DNA from: PeH17 sp964414925
GTDB lineage: Bacteria; Bacillota; Clostridia; Christensenellales; CAG-138
DNA: 8,679 bases
Reading direction: 5' to 3'
Assembly: GCA_964414925.1 (NCBI GenBank)
Contig: CAYPXV010000071.1
Span: 1 to 8,679, forward strand
This document shows positions 1 to 6,698 of the stretch, piece after piece; position 1 is the first letter of the stretch, and every line of letters starts with the position of its first letter. The notes beneath the pieces are model-generated. The model saw nothing but the letters and a program-made list of their open reading frames with translations. It made no database searches and had not been told where the DNA came from. The position numbers and the translations under genes were made by a program.

Positions 1-38
1 AGCATGGTATCAACATCGGGCTTTTCATCTTGAAGAGT

Positions 39-275
39 TTAGTATTTATCTATGCTCTCCATGAGGGCGGATATGACGCTTGCATCATATTCCGAACCCG
101 GAACTATACTGCTCATCAGCGTTAAAGTCAATACCGAGCCTATAATCAAACTTATTACCATCAGTATTGCAACCTGATAACCCTTTATCTGTGAATTTTT
201 CTTGCGTTTTGATGTTTTTTTATCGACAGTCAAATCGATATCTTCGGGCTGTAAATATTCATTTGATTGTTCCAT
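39..275 (-). CDS. Small single-pass membrane protein, function unknown (78 aa)
   Basis: I do not recognise a family. The protein has an acidic N-terminus, a strongly basic stretch at residues 19-27 (KKTSKRKKN), one hydrophobic helix at about 34-57, and a short C-terminal tail ending DKY. The positive-inside rule predicts N-terminus in the cytoplasm and about 20 residues outside. The start is supported by a GGAGAT ribosome binding site at 289-284, 8 nt upstream. An out-of-frame ATG at 280-278 lies between that site and the chosen start, but it opens only a 16-codon frame. The gene follows the TtcA-like gene by 30 nt with no terminator between, so it is probably co-transcribed with it. No cysteines, enzymatic motifs or repeats are visible. 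The real-gene call rests on its operon position, the ribosome binding site and a coherent membrane topology; the function is open. Confidence 0.72.
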   Translation of the reverse strand: MEQSNEYLQPEDIDLTVDKKTSKRKKNSQIKGYQVAILMVISLIIGSVLTLTLMSSIVPGSEYDASVISALMESIDKY

Positions 276-305
276 CGCATTTTATCTCCAATCATTATTT
301 ATTTC

Positions 306-1091
306 TTATTCGGTAATCAAGGCGGTAGGGTCACATTCGCCGCATCTTATGCCGCCCGTCTGTCTGGGCGGAAGCTTCATCCTGTCCCACATACCGTATT
401 TATGGGTGTCGGCAATCGCTTTCATAAGCTTTGTCTCTACATCGGGCGTTATCTTTCTAAGCTCTTGAATGAGATTTTTCATATCCTCTCGCTTCGTCTT
501 TCCTGCTACGGGACAATTGGCAGGTATTACGGGCAATTCAAGACGTCTTGAGGCATTAATGGCGTCACGTTCGGGATAAAATACCAGCGGGCGAATGACG
601 GTAACGCCGGTTCTTCCGAGGTACGTTATCGGTGCAAAAGTATTGAGCCTTGCTTCGTAAAATAGGCTTAACAGAAAAGTCTCCAATACATCTTCACGGT
701 TATGTCCGAGAGCGACCAAATTACAGCCCTTTGCAACCGCAATATCATTTAAAGCTCCGCGGCGCATCTTTGCACACATGGCACAGGGACTTTTTTCTTT
801 CCTTATGTTAAAGACAACATCGCCTATATCGGTTTTCCTTACTTCAAAATCAATATCATGCTCTTTTGCAAAAGCTTCTATTCCGCTTGTGTCCTGTTCA
901 ACTATGCCCAAATCAAGCATTACCGCACAAAGTTCATATTTCTTTTTTGAAAACAGTTGATAAAGTTTTAAGCCGTACATGAGCAGTAAACTGTCTTTTC
1001 CGCCGCTTACGCCGACGCAAATCCTGTCTCCGTCACATATCATTCCGTATTTTTCATCGGCTCGCCTTATGCAGCCAAGTACCTGTTTCAT
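306..1091 (-). CDS. TtcA-like PP-loop tRNA 2-thiolation protein (adenine nucleotide alpha hydrolase superfamily)
   Basis: Enzymes of this family activate a tRNA base with ATP and insert sulfur. E. coli TtcA makes 2-thiocytidine at position 32 and carries an Fe-S cluster. The sequence shows the PP-loop SGGKDS at residues 29-34, the CAMC pair at C103/C106, a third cysteine in NCP at C193, and the family block GHNREDVLETFL at 129-140. C103, C106 and C193 match the three cluster ligands of TtcA by order and spacing. The C-terminal tail holds a further CGEC pair (C250/C253) before the end. At 261 aa it is shorter than E. coli TtcA (about 311 aa), mainly at the N-terminus. AAGGA lies about 12 nt before the ATG, a slightly long spacing. 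It has a candidate promoter of its own at 1145-1173. The exact tRNA substrate cannot be read from sequence, since related proteins act at other positions, so no symbol is assigned. Confidence 0.88.
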   Translation of the reverse strand: MKQVLGCIRRADEKYGMICDGDRICVGVSGGKDSLLLMYGLKLYQLFSKKKYELCAVMLDLGIVEQDTSGIEAFAKEHDIDFEVRKTDIGDVVFNIRKEKSPCAMCAKMRRGALNDIAVAKGCNLVALGHNREDVLETFLLSLFYEARLNTFAPITYLGRTGVTVIRPLVFYPERDAINASRRLELPVIPANCPVAGKTKREDMKNLIQELRKITPDVETKLMKAIADTHKYGMWDRMKLPPRQTGGIRCGECDPTALITE

Positions 1092-1144
1092 CCTTCGTTT
1101 AGGTCCTTCCTTTCAATGCGAAATTCGGATAATTCACGCCCTTA

Positions 1145-1173
1145 ATTATACCTCAATCACGGTTTCAATTCAA
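1145..1173 (-). promoter_or_regulatory. Candidate sigma-A promoter for the TtcA-like gene
   Basis: On the minus strand a TTGAAT -35 (1173-1168) is followed after 17 bp by a perfect TATAAT -10 (1150-1145). Transcription would start near 1138, giving a leader of about 47 nt before the ATG at 1091. The -35 overlaps the TGA stop of the DUF362 gene (1172-1170), so this would be an internal promoter letting ttcA-like and the 78-aa gene be expressed apart from the longer operon. The 78-nt gap here is the largest between the minus-strand genes from nfeD leftwards, which fits. Confidence 0.5.
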
Positions 1174-2315
1174 TCCTTATGCTGCAAAATACGAACGGGT
1201 AGGGGACGATGAACCGTCATTGCCGCCTTGGGGCAAAATTCCTGACAGCAGAAACAGCGAATACATTTCTTTCTGTTGATTGAGGGTTTTCCCTTTACCA
1301 TTGTAATCGCCTTTGCAGGGCAAAGCGAAGCGCATTTGGCGCAGCCGACACATTTTTTCGATTCAAGCTTGGGCTTATTCGCAAGACATGCTTCGATAAA
1401 GTTTTGTGCAATTAAAAATTTCGTTCCGCTTAAAAACTTTATTCCTTTCGGTGCGGATACATCAAAGTTCACAGCCTTGAGTTTTTCGAGATTGCCGTAT
1501 ACGCAAACGTCGTCAAGACTGTTAGGTATCAAATTGCGATTGATCGCAGCACGAATTGTCGGAACATCCATGTGGTTAAGCCCCAATACCTTCGCCGCTA
1601 TAAGGTCGGCAACGTAGCCCGTTCTTGCGCCTATAAGTGCCCCTATGTGCTTCGGTACTCCGGCAGTCGGCCCGTTTCCCTCCATACCCACGACTGCATC
1701 CACAAGTGTCAATTCGGGCTTAAAATGCTCGTTTATATCAATGAGCATATCGGAAAAATCGTTTATGTTCGGGTACAGGTAATGCGTTTCGGGTTTTATT
1801 AAACCCGGAATAACGCCGTAAAGATTTTTCACGCCACAGCTCATTCCGACCATACCGTGGCTTTTAAGCTTACAGAAATTGATAATTCCGTCACATTCGT
1901 CTATGTATGAAGTATAGGTAAGGCTTTTCATGCTGACGCCGTCAAGCTTTATGGTGCGAATTGAAACATCCTTGTTAAGCTTTGCGCCGAGCTTTTCGGC
2001 TTGAACCATACCTGTAACATTGTAATTATGTTCAAGTGCGCTGACGGTGAAAAACCCACCGGGGCTGTCACCTATAACGACATTTGCGCCGAGAAAAGTG
2101 AGTCTTTTTACAAGTTCGCATATAAGTGCAGGATGCGTGGTTGCCGCTTTTTCCGGCGCAAGTGCGGAAACTAAATTTGCCTTTATGAGTATTTTCATTC
2201 CTCCCTTGACCCAGTCCAGGGCGTTAAAGGAGTTTAAAAGTTCATCCATTGCAGCACTTACCTGTGCTTCGGCATAGCTTGCGCAGGGTACGATACCTGC
2301 TACATACTCATTCAT
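1170..2315 (-). CDS. DUF362 domain protein with C-terminal 2x[4Fe-4S] ferredoxin domain
   Basis: The first 300 or so residues match the DUF362 family, with the characteristic KANLVS (45-50), the CKLKSHGMVGMSCGVKNLYG-type block at about 148-167, and GMEGNGPTAG at 210-219. The tail carries two bacterial-ferredoxin cluster motifs, CxxCxxCxxxCP at C322/C325/C328/C332 and C351/C354/C357/C361, enough for two [4Fe-4S] clusters. No signal peptide is visible, so it should be cytoplasmic. DUF362 proteins have no firmly established biochemical role; the ferredoxin tail implies electron transfer. The start at 2315 is supported by GAAAGG about 10 nt upstream, which overlaps the TGA of the preceding gene (15-nt gap), so the two are translationally close. 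Its 381-aa length is normal for the DUF362-ferredoxin fusion. The neighbouring TtcA-like protein is also an Fe-S protein, so a functional link is conceivable but unproven. Confidence 0.9.
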   Translation of the reverse strand: MNEYVAGIVPCASYAEAQVSAAMDELLNSFNALDWVKGGMKILIKANLVSALAPEKAATTHPALICELVKRLTFLGANVVIGDSPGGFFTVSALEHNYNVTGMVQAEKLGAKLNKDVSIRTIKLDGVSMKSLTYTSYIDECDGIINFCKLKSHGMVGMSCGVKNLYGVIPGLIKPETHYLYPNINDFSDMLIDINEHFKPELTLVDAVVGMEGNGPTAGVPKHIGALIGARTGYVADLIAAKVLGLNHMDVPTIRAAINRNLIPNSLDDVCVYGNLEKLKAVNFDVSAPKGIKFLSGTKFLIAQNFIEACLANKPKLESKKCVGCAKCASLCPAKAITMVKGKPSINRKKCIRCFCCQEFCPKAAMTVHRPLPVRILQHKD

Positions 2316-2330
2316 AATTATTCAAACCTT

Positions 2331-3479
2331 TCATTTATCTACGGAAAACTTTATGCTTGCGGCTATATCCATTATTTCCGTTGCGGTAAAATAAGCACTG
2401 CTAAGTTCCAAAACGAAAAATGCCTTTATCTCGGGCGCATAGGAGGCGATTATGGTACAGGGAATATCATCGTCGCATTTCGTCATTACGGTTATGTGAA
2501 AGTAATCTTCACTCTGCTCGAATTTTTCCACGTAATTATTTATGTAATCGATACCGTAATTTTCAAGGTCGTTATAGCTGTCAAGCGGAAATTCCTGTAA
2601 AAACACATCCACGTACGATGTTAAGTCGTCAAGTGCTTCGATTGTGGAAAAATCGAATGTTGCTTCGTTGTTATAACTTGAATTTGAACGGGTGAAACCG
2701 GCAGCCCCCACAACATTTCCCTTGTTGTCGTTTATGTAATAAACGGAATGGGCGGAGTCGTTTTCAAGCCAGCCGGACATATAATGGTATTTCTCTTTGC
2801 TCATGGAAGCGGGTGACGCCGTGTAATTTCTTTTTGAAGGCATGAGAAAGCTTATGCCGAAAAGAGGATCGCTTAATGACGACGTTATCCTCGGAAAATC
2901 AAGATTAAGCGTATTCATCGTCGCAGCTTTATATTCTGCAAGCGAATCGAAATCCGTTATCGCATTTTCGGTAAGCAGATTTTCGGGGCATACGCAGAGT
3001 GCGGCAACATAAAGCTCGTCATCCTGCATAAGAAGTGTGATTATCAGATTGTTTTCGCCGTTTACAAAAAACTCGTTTTCCTCGTTGACAACAAGATTGA
3101 TTCGCAGACGGAAACATAAATAATTGTTCAAATCGGAGGTATACTGTTCAAGCTCCGGCGATGTGGACAACACATAGTTATTCGATATGGGAATTATTTC
3201 AAGAATGTCGGATTTCTTTATCGTAAGTACACCGAAATTTGCCTCAAAATTAGCCTTGTCGGAAATAAACAGCTTTCTGTCGGGCTGCATTTGCGGAATA
3301 TAGTAGTTGAGCCAGTCGTTCCAATTGCTATTATTTATGCAATCGAAATAACCTGTTATAACCTCCCAAGACGAATCGGCGGACGAATCGGTTTCGTTAG
3401 CAGCGAATATGCTTATGTTCATTACCATAGCCGTCAACAGCACAAAGGTAACTATTCTTTTTAATAATCTGAATTTCAT
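2331..3479 (-). CDS. Exported protein of unknown function, paralogous at its C-terminus to the upstream lipoprotein (382 aa)
   Basis: Start choice: the frame is open back to 3563, but a strong ribosome binding site (GGGGAGG, 3490-3484) sits just before the ATG at 3479, and only this start gives a clean signal peptide (MKFRLLKR, then a hydrophobic core to about residue 24, cleavage near IFA-AN at 26-27). Residues about 36-165 form a first domain opening with WEVITGYFDCINNSNWNDW, whose style recalls NTF2-like folds; that assignment is a guess. Residues about 205-382 resemble the C-terminal part of the neighbouring lipoprotein: SFLMP at 210-214 and TASP at 220-223, the block ending VVGAAGF (256-262), then FSTIEALDDL, and a closing TATEIMDIAASIKF. 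The stop codon of the upstream gene is 13 nt before this ATG, so they are one operon. No catalytic motif is visible. The protein should act outside the membrane, either released or cell-wall associated. Confidence 0.82.
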   Translation of the reverse strand: MKFRLLKRIVTFVLLTAMVMNISIFAANETDSSADSSWEVITGYFDCINNSNWNDWLNYYIPQMQPDRKLFISDKANFEANFGVLTIKKSDILEIIPISNNYVLSTSPELEQYTSDLNNYLCFRLRINLVVNEENEFFVNGENNLIITLLMQDDELYVAALCVCPENLLTENAITDFDSLAEYKAATMNTLNLDFPRITSSLSDPLFGISFLMPSKRNYTASPASMSKEKYHYMSGWLENDSAHSVYYINDNKGNVVGAAGFTRSNSSYNNEATFDFSTIEALDDLTSYVDVFLQEFPLDSYNDLENYGIDYINNYVEKFEQSEDYFHITVMTKCDDDIPCTIIASYAPEIKAFFVLELSSAYFTATEIMDIAASIKFSVDK

Positions 3480-3492
3480 CTTTACCTCCCCA

Positions 3493-4296
3493 CTAAATAT
3501 TATCCCATGAGAGCGAACGTGCGATGTCGGAAAGCTCATTGAAATTAACGGCATCGGAGTCAAATTCGATACACAGATACGTTAAGGACGTACCGTAGCG
3601 GTAAACTATGCCGGGATTCATCAGAGGAACATCGCTTTGAATACCATGTTGGGAAAGAAAATACTCGGAATAAAAGACTTGCGTCAATGCCGCTGCCGAA
3701 TACTTATCCTCAAACTGCAATGTCGAGTATGAAACAGGGAAATAATATTCACGAGTCGTAAAGTAAAAATCGATATCGGAGTTGATGTCGGTATAAAAAT
3801 CATTAATATCGTCAATACTTTTGAAACTCTCCTTGAAGTAAAAGCTGCTATGCCTCAAACCTATTGCTCCGACGCAGTCGCCGAAAGAGTTATAGATATA
3901 GGTGCGTGTATCGAAAAACTCGTCACCGCCGAGATAGATTGGAATCTCATCGGGGGATGCAGCGCAGTACCATCCCTTGGGAAGTAAAAAACTTACGGGA
4001 TAATTTAAGGCTACGGAGGAAGAATCCACGAGAATCATCTTCAAATCCAGCGAAAAAAATTCATAGTTGTCGATAAAATTCGAAAATCTCTGCTTAAAAT
4101 TCGAGGGAAATTTATCCGTTCCCGAAATCGCTCCTGCCGGAACGGGAGCGGCAGTACGCACTTCGGGTTGAGCCGTGGTAAGGTTTGACGGAGCTTGAGT
4201 TGTAACGCCCTGTCCCGAGGAACAGGCACCGAATAAAAACACGGCACACAGTGCATAAACGATTAAAAAGGATAATTTATGTGTTTTTTTCTTCAT
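3493..4296 (-). CDS. Predicted lipoprotein, function unknown, paralogue of the downstream exported protein (267 aa)
   Basis: The N-terminus is a lipoprotein signal: MKKKTHK, a hydrophobic core at 9-22, and FGAC with the lipidated cysteine at C25 (phenylalanine at -3 is slightly unusual). A Ser/Thr/Pro/Ala-rich linker (26-58) would space the domain from the membrane. The folded part begins near residue 60. From about 100 it aligns by eye with the downstream protein: SFLLP at 102-106, AASP at 112-115, a block ending CVGAIGL (141-147), FKSIDDIND (158-166), and NELSDIARSLSW near the end. It lacks the extra N-terminal domain of its neighbour. The ribosome binding site is AAGGAAAG, about 8 nt upstream. 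A perfect inverted repeat lies between this gene and the floA block, and no promoter is obvious in the 34 nt between repeat and ATG. It is probably anchored on the outer face of the cell membrane. Confidence 0.83.
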   Translation of the reverse strand: MKKKTHKLSFLIVYALCAVFLFGACSSGQGVTTQAPSNLTTAQPEVRTAAPVPAGAISGTDKFPSNFKQRFSNFIDNYEFFSLDLKMILVDSSSVALNYPVSFLLPKGWYCAASPDEIPIYLGGDEFFDTRTYIYNSFGDCVGAIGLRHSSFYFKESFKSIDDINDFYTDINSDIDFYFTTREYYFPVSYSTLQFEDKYSAAALTQVFYSEYFLSQHGIQSDVPLMNPGIVYRYGTSLTYLCIEFDSDAVNFNELSDIARSLSWDNI

Positions 4297-4330
4297 TCGT
4301 TATCTTTCCTTATTAAGTCCTTTTTTGAGT

Positions 4331-4362
4331 ACAGCGACAATGAGCAGACTCATTGTCGCTGT
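4331..4362. terminator. Perfect 14-bp inverted repeat (4-nt loop), possible terminator or processing hairpin
   Basis: Left arm 4331-4344 (ACAGCGACAATGAG) and right arm 4349-4362 (CTCATTGTCGCTGT) pair without mismatch around the loop CAGA. On the minus strand it begins 4 nt after the TAA of the 162-aa gene, the usual place for an intrinsic terminator. However, the bases after the stem in that direction are ACTCAAAAAAGG, with no U-run. In the plus direction the stem is followed by GATTTTAT, a weak U-run, but no plus-strand gene needs it. It could therefore be a degenerate terminator, an RNA processing or stability element, or a protein-binding palindrome. Confidence 0.45.
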
Positions 4363-4366
4363 GATT

Positions 4367-4855
4367 TTATAGTTCTCCTTTGGGCTTTCCGAGTATCTCA
4401 GCCCAAATAACACCCTGAACGATTGAGGGTTTTTCGGAAAGTGCGGACGAGAGCTTATCGGAACCGTGTTCGCTCTCGGGCTCGATATTTACCGTTTCAT
4501 TCAGGGATTTGCCTTCGCTTGATTTAGGCACGGCAACACCCTGTACACCGACAGTACCTTCGTGATAACCATCATGTATACTGCCGCCCATGCAGCAGTC
4601 CTCGGTTTTCTTTTTTTCGATTACAGGCGGTTTCGGTGACGGCTTCGGGCTGTTTACGCTCTGTGCCTTGTTCGGTATAAACGCACCGAAAAGCTCCTCA
4701 AGTGACGGAGAATCGTCATCTTCAAAGTCAAAATCCGCATCGGTTGAAAAGTCATCGTGATTTTCATCTCGATTTGCCATCCTTTGGTTTTTGACATAAG
4801 CGGAGATAACGCTCCCAACCATTGCAATAAAGAAAATCAAGAAGAAAACTTCCAT
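4367..4855 (-). CDS. FloA-linked single-pass membrane protein with disordered linker, function unknown (162 aa)
   Basis: I do not recognise a named family. Residues 3-20 form one hydrophobic helix right at the N-terminus, followed by a very acidic stretch (DADFDFEDDD at 39-48), a short SLEELFGAF segment (51-59), and a Pro/Ser/Lys linker (68-79). Then comes a CCMGG motif with adjacent cysteines C87/C88, a Gly/His patch (GYHEGTVGVQG, 96-106), a second polar linker, and a C-terminal SIVQGVIWAEILGKPKG (144-160). That tail is the most conserved-looking part; from memory, similar short EILGKP tails occur in small clostridial proteins, which I cannot verify here. The layout suggests an anchored, largely unstructured protein with two or three short binding segments in the cytoplasm. 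The gene follows floA by 31 nt with a weak GGTGAT ribosome binding site, and ends at the inverted repeat. An accessory or client of the FloA microdomain is plausible by position only. Confidence 0.8.
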   Translation of the reverse strand: MEVFFLIFFIAMVGSVISAYVKNQRMANRDENHDDFSTDADFDFEDDDSPSLEELFGAFIPNKAQSVNSPKPSPKPPVIEKKKTEDCCMGGSIHDGYHEGTVGVQGVAVPKSSEGKSLNETVNIEPESEHGSDKLSSALSEKPSIVQGVIWAEILGKPKGEL

Positions 4856-4886
4856 TTAATCACCGCCCTTTCGGCATTGAAGAAGA

Positions 4887-5915
4887 TCAGTCTTTTTCTT
4901 CGTTATTTTCTGCGGTTTTACCGATTGATTCCCTCATATCGGTGTCCGCCATGAGGTTCTTCATACGATAATAATCCATTATGCCGAGATTGCCGTTTTT
5001 GAATGCTTCCGCCATTGCACGGGGTACTTCCGCTTCCGCTTCGATAACCCTTGCTCTCATGCCCTGAACTTCGGCTTTGTTCTCCTGCTCCTGCGCAACA
5101 GCCATTGCACGACGTTCTTCCGCCCTTGCCTGAGCAATGCGTTTGTCAGCCTCGGCTTGGTCGATTTGAAGCTTTGCACCGACGTTTACACCGACATCTA
5201 CATCGGCAATATCAATGGAAAGAATCTCAAATGCCGTTCCGCTGTCAAGACCCTTGCCGAGAACGGTTTGAGAAATGGAATCGGGATTTTCAAGCACATC
5301 CTTGTGGCTTGATGATGAACCTATTGTGGTAACGATACCTTCGCCGACACGTGCGATAATGGTTTCTTCACCTGCACCGCCGACAAGACGATCGATATTT
5401 ACCCTTACAGTTACCTTTGCCTTTGCACGAAGTTCGATACCGTCCTTTGCTATGGCGGCTACGACGGGTGTTTCGATAACCTTGGGGCTTACGCTCATCT
5501 GTACCGCCGCAAGCACGTCACGACCTGCAAGGTCGATAAGACATGCTTTTTCGAAGTTCAGGTCAATGCCTGCACCCTGGGAGGCGATAAGAGCATTGAC
5601 AACCCTGTCTACATTACCGCCGGCAAGGAAGTGAGCTTCCATTTTGTCTATGTTAAGCTTCAGCCCCGCCTTTGTTGCCTTTATAAGCGGCTCAACGATG
5701 CGATGCGGACGAACCTTACGAATACGCATTCCGACAAGCTGGAACAGACCGACCTTGACTCCCGAGGCGCTTGCGGAGATGGCAAGACCTACGGGAACGA
5801 AGCTGAAGAAGAATATCAGCAATACTATGACCGCAATGATTATTCCGATTGATGCGCCGACATGACCCGCATTTGCGGTGTACGACATTAATACAGTTGA
5901 TAAGTTTGTAAGCAT
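4887..5915 (-). CDS. floA: Flotillin-like protein FloA (SPFH/Band 7 family)
   Basis: FloA proteins oligomerise in the cell membrane, organise functional membrane microdomains and affect membrane fluidity and the activity of client proteins. The sequence has a short N-terminal segment, one hydrophobic membrane-inserted helix at about 20-44, then the SPFH region (about 55-250) with family-typical blocks such as RIRKVRPHRIVEPLIKA (64-80), GGNVDRVVNALI (99-110) and GEGIVTTIGSS (191-201). An Ala/Glu/Arg-rich coiled segment follows (about 252-305, AEADKRIAQARAEERRA), the flotillin-type repeat region used for oligomerisation. Length (342 aa) is close to B. subtilis FloA/YqfA (about 331 aa). GGAGG lies about 9 nt before the ATG. 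It sits 20 nt after a 66-aa membrane protein and downstream of nfeD, as in the B. subtilis yqeZ-yqfA arrangement. Its promoter is probably that at 6739-6768. Confidence 0.96.
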   Translation of the reverse strand: MLTNLSTVLMSYTANAGHVGASIGIIIAVIVLLIFFFSFVPVGLAISASASGVKVGLFQLVGMRIRKVRPHRIVEPLIKATKAGLKLNIDKMEAHFLAGGNVDRVVNALIASQGAGIDLNFEKACLIDLAGRDVLAAVQMSVSPKVIETPVVAAIAKDGIELRAKAKVTVRVNIDRLVGGAGEETIIARVGEGIVTTIGSSSSHKDVLENPDSISQTVLGKGLDSGTAFEILSIDIADVDVGVNVGAKLQIDQAEADKRIAQARAEERRAMAVAQEQENKAEVQGMRARVIEAEAEVPRAMAEAFKNGNLGIMDYYRMKNLMADTDMRESIGKTAENNEEKD

Positions 5916-5935
5916 TTTATTTTCCTCCTGTTGCT

Positions 5936-6136
5936 TTACTGTAACGCTTTATAGGCGTATGCTATGAGGCAAATGAAAAGGATGAACAGCGGCACTCCGA
6001 TGATTATGGTAAGCCAATCCTTTTTACGCCTTCTTTTAATTTCGTCACTCGGCATATCCTTGTCATAGGCACGTTCCGCCTGTTCTCGGATATCCGATTG
6101 ATCATAAAAACTGATAAGGTTTTTATTCTTTTTCAT
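5936..6136 (-). CDS. Small single-pass membrane protein between nfeD and floA (66 aa)
   Basis: I recognise no family. The N-terminal 40 residues are highly charged: a basic start, an acidic mid part, then RRRKKD at 35-40. A hydrophobic helix follows at 41-61 and a short AYKALQ tail. The basic cluster before the helix predicts N-terminus inside. The gene overlaps the end of nfeD by 14 nt in another frame, so it is translationally coupled to it; the ribosome binding site is weak (GGTAAAG about 5 nt upstream, inside nfeD). Its position between the two core genes of the flotillin operon suggests a role with FloA or NfeD, but nothing in the sequence proves this. An internal Met at residue 28 could be a second start, but without a visible ribosome binding site. 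Confidence 0.75.
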   Translation of the reverse strand: MKKNKNLISFYDQSDIREQAERAYDKDMPSDEIKRRRKKDWLTIIIGVPLFILFICLIAYAYKALQ

Positions 6137-6668
6137 TTTTCTTTACCAATATACGCATTCCCTCAACACGAACAACGGTGACGGATTCGCCCTTTTGAAT
6201 AAATTCACCCTCGGTCGTGACGTCAAGGCGTTCGCCGTCTATCTGTACCGTACCCGACGGACGCAGCATGGTGAGAGAAGTACCGCATTTGCCGAGAAGC
6301 TTCGATTTATCGTTTTCGACTGCGGAAGTAATTTCCTCATTTAAAACAAGTCTTGAATTGTGCTTCTTCTTTCCGAAAATAAATTTGAAAATAATCAGCG
6401 CAGCCAAAAGCAGAATTATAAGCATTATCGCAAGCGAAAATGCCGCATGAGCTATGTTGTCGGAGCCTACTGTGAGTGCCGCTATACACGATATCGCTCC
6501 GCATACGCCGCTGACCCCGATACCCGGTAAAAGCATCTCGATGATGAGAAGCGCAAGTCCCACAAGCATCAGTATCAATGCTCCCACATTCATCGCCTGC
6601 CACCACGAAGCAAAAAAACTTTGTTGCGCAAACGATATTCCGTGCAGGGCAAAACCCCAAAATACCAT
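6123..6668 (-). CDS. NfeD-family membrane protein, short form (three TM segments plus OB-fold domain)
   Basis: NfeD proteins accompany flotillin/stomatin proteins; the soluble C-terminal domain has an OB fold. Three hydrophobic segments lie at about 28-46, 48-67 and 75-98, followed by a basic stop-transfer (KKKH). The C-terminal domain (about 124-177) shows the family pattern: GKCGTSLTMLRPSGTVQIDG at 126-145, then GEFIQKGESVTVVRVEG. At 181 aa it is the short type without the N-terminal ClpP-like protease domain found in long NfeD proteins such as B. subtilis YqeZ (about 437 aa). The start is supported by GGAGAGG a few nt upstream. It is the first gene after the strong promoter at 6739-6768, with a leader of about 64 nt. 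It overlaps the 66-aa gene by 14 nt and is followed by floA, so all are one transcription unit. Confidence 0.92.
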   Translation of the reverse strand: MVFWGFALHGISFAQQSFFASWWQAMNVGALILMLVGLALLIIEMLLPGIGVSGVCGAISCIAALTVGSDNIAHAAFSLAIMLIILLLAALIIFKFIFGKKKHNSRLVLNEEITSAVENDKSKLLGKCGTSLTMLRPSGTVQIDGERLDVTTEGEFIQKGESVTVVRVEGMRILVKKNEKE

Positions 6669-6698
6669 TTCTTTCCTCTCCTTAATTTAATAATGTGC

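Noticed and set aside
1..28. ATG at 28-26 on the minus strand opening a frame that runs off the left edge
   Set aside because: Only 9 codons are visible and there is no ribosome binding site, so it cannot be supported as a gene.
1276..1617. 113-aa plus-strand open frame opposite the DUF362 gene
   Set aside because: It is an antisense shadow of a well-supported gene, with no ribosome binding site and no recognisable domain.
3480..3563. 28-codon N-terminal extension of the 382-aa exported protein
   Set aside because: It overlaps the end of the lipoprotein gene, has no ribosome binding site, and would bury the clear signal peptide that begins at 3479 right after GGGGAGG.
4041..4256. 71-aa frame overlapping the lipoprotein gene
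   Set aside because: Basic low-information peptide in an alternative frame of a gene with clear signal sequence and paralogue.
4297..4360. Possible promoter for the lipoprotein gene (TTGTCG with CTTAAT)
   Set aside because: The -35 falls inside the hairpin arm, the -10 lacks the key A at position 2, and the start would fall on or next to the ribosome binding site.
5275..5634. 119-aa plus-strand open frame opposite floA
   Set aside because: It is antisense to highly conserved floA; its Thr/Pro/Ser-rich composition is what the reverse complement of an Ala/Glu/Arg/Gly-rich gene gives.
6337..6660. 107-aa frame inside nfeD on the same strand
   Set aside because: NfeD in the other frame has clear membrane segments and OB-fold motifs; this frame has no ribosome binding site or domain.
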